DNA of 7,297 bases from assembly GCA_019752915.1 (NCBI GenBank), contig JAIELO010000330.1, positions 1 through 7,297 of the forward strand, read 5' to 3'. The DNA comes from Burkholderiaceae bacterium (GTDB lineage Bacteria > Pseudomonadota > Gammaproteobacteria > Burkholderiales > Burkholderiaceae_D). This document shows positions 7,164-7,297 of this stretch, in pieces; position 1 is the first letter of the stretch, and every line of letters begins with the position of its first letter. Under the pieces are notes generated by a model, which was not told the origin of the DNA, ran no database searches, and saw only the letters and a program-made list of their open reading frames with translations. The translations under genes and the position numbers were made by a program.

Positions 7164-7297
7164 AGTTATGCCCGAGGTCGGGCTATTTTTATGTGGCGGT
7201 AGCAAAGTTCCCATGACCCGTGGAACTGGTGGCAGCCTTCCGCAGCCGTCGGCGTTCCCGACGATTTACTAAACGACAGAGTTGCCACCTGCATGTC
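7164..7297 (-). promoter_or_regulatory. Upstream leader/promoter region of the receptor operon
   Basis: This 134-base stretch carries no recognisable gene and must hold at least part of the leader and perhaps the promoter. It contains several inverted repeats: GTTCC N10 GGAAC (7207-7226); a 6-bp stem CGTCGG/CCGACG with a 5-base loop (7247-7263); the small palindrome TTTACTAAA (7265-7273); and GGTGGCA paired with TGCCACC (7228-7234 and 7283-7289) enclosing the last two. Any of these could be an operator for a sugar-responsive repressor such as a LacI-family protein, but none matches a consensus I can name. No convincing -35/-10 pair was found. Confidence 0.35.
7170..7190 (+). terminator. Terminator-like hairpin facing away from the receptor gene
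   Basis: The plus strand reads GCCCG-AGGT-CGGGC and then TATTTTT, a compact intrinsic-terminator shape for plus-strand transcription. In the receptor mRNA the same bases form a 5-6 bp hairpin in the leader that ends 6 bases before the AGGAG site, with an A-run on its 5' side. No plus-strand gene in the window needs a terminator here. It may stop antisense transcripts, or act only as a leader hairpin. The stem is short, so chance is possible. Confidence 0.4.

Noticed and set aside
3925..7272. Very long plus-strand open frame (about 1115 codons) lying antisense to the receptor gene
   Set aside because: Its translation shows no recognisable domain, signal or fold, while the minus strand has a full receptor with signal peptide, plug and terminal Phe. 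Stop codons are rare in this antisense frame because of the codon choice of the real gene.
7191..7297. Sigma-70 type promoter near the A-rich stretch and the TTTAGTAAAT box upstream of the receptor
   Set aside because: No -35 and -10 pair at 16-18 bases spacing could be read; the promoter may lie partly outside the window.

Overview
The window holds one three-gene block, all on the minus strand and read from right to left. First comes an outer-membrane TonB-dependent receptor (7152 to 4048). Next is a flavin-dependent halogenase of the tryptophan-halogenase family (3956 to 2436). Last is a secreted glycoside hydrolase family 2 enzyme of the beta-mannosidase type, which starts at 2439 and runs off the left edge, so its C-terminus is missing. 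About 134 bases of upstream leader (7164-7297) are visible to the right of the receptor gene. No RNA gene, insertion sequence, CRISPR array or phage feature was seen.

Organism: the receptor looks like the Xanthomonas/Caulobacter type of TonB receptor (the TIGR01782-like plug with FPDKNVADALQRVPGV and a GEGKNVSVRGL block). Together with the moderately GC-rich sequence and the coupling of such a receptor to a tryptophan-halogenase homologue, this points to a plant-polymer or glycan-degrading member of the Pseudomonadota (Xanthomonad, Caulobacterales, Alteromonadales or Oxalobacteraceae-like). The sequence alone does not fix the genus.

How the genes may work together: the receptor would import an oligosaccharide across the outer membrane. 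The mannosidase has a Sec signal peptide and would trim beta-linked mannose from the oligosaccharide in the periplasm. Candidate sources are mannan, galactomannan, glucomannan or the Man-beta-1,4-GlcNAc core of N-glycans. The halogenase has no signal peptide and keeps the FAD-binding, WxWxIP, Lys and Glu signatures of an active enzyme. Its place between a sugar transporter and a sugar hydrolase is the real puzzle of the window. Families of this kind occur in carbohydrate-utilisation loci of other Pseudomonadota, but their natural substrate is not established to my knowledge.

Expression layout: the receptor gene has a strong AGGAG ribosome binding site. Its stop codon is followed by a 9-bp GC-rich hairpin with a short U-run. 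After that comes a second hairpin, 13 bp long, whose two central pairs are G-U wobbles only in RNA made in the direction of the genes. This arrangement would give much receptor mRNA and less halogenase-mannosidase mRNA. The halogenase and mannosidase genes overlap by 4 bases (ATGA), so they are very probably one operon with coupled translation.
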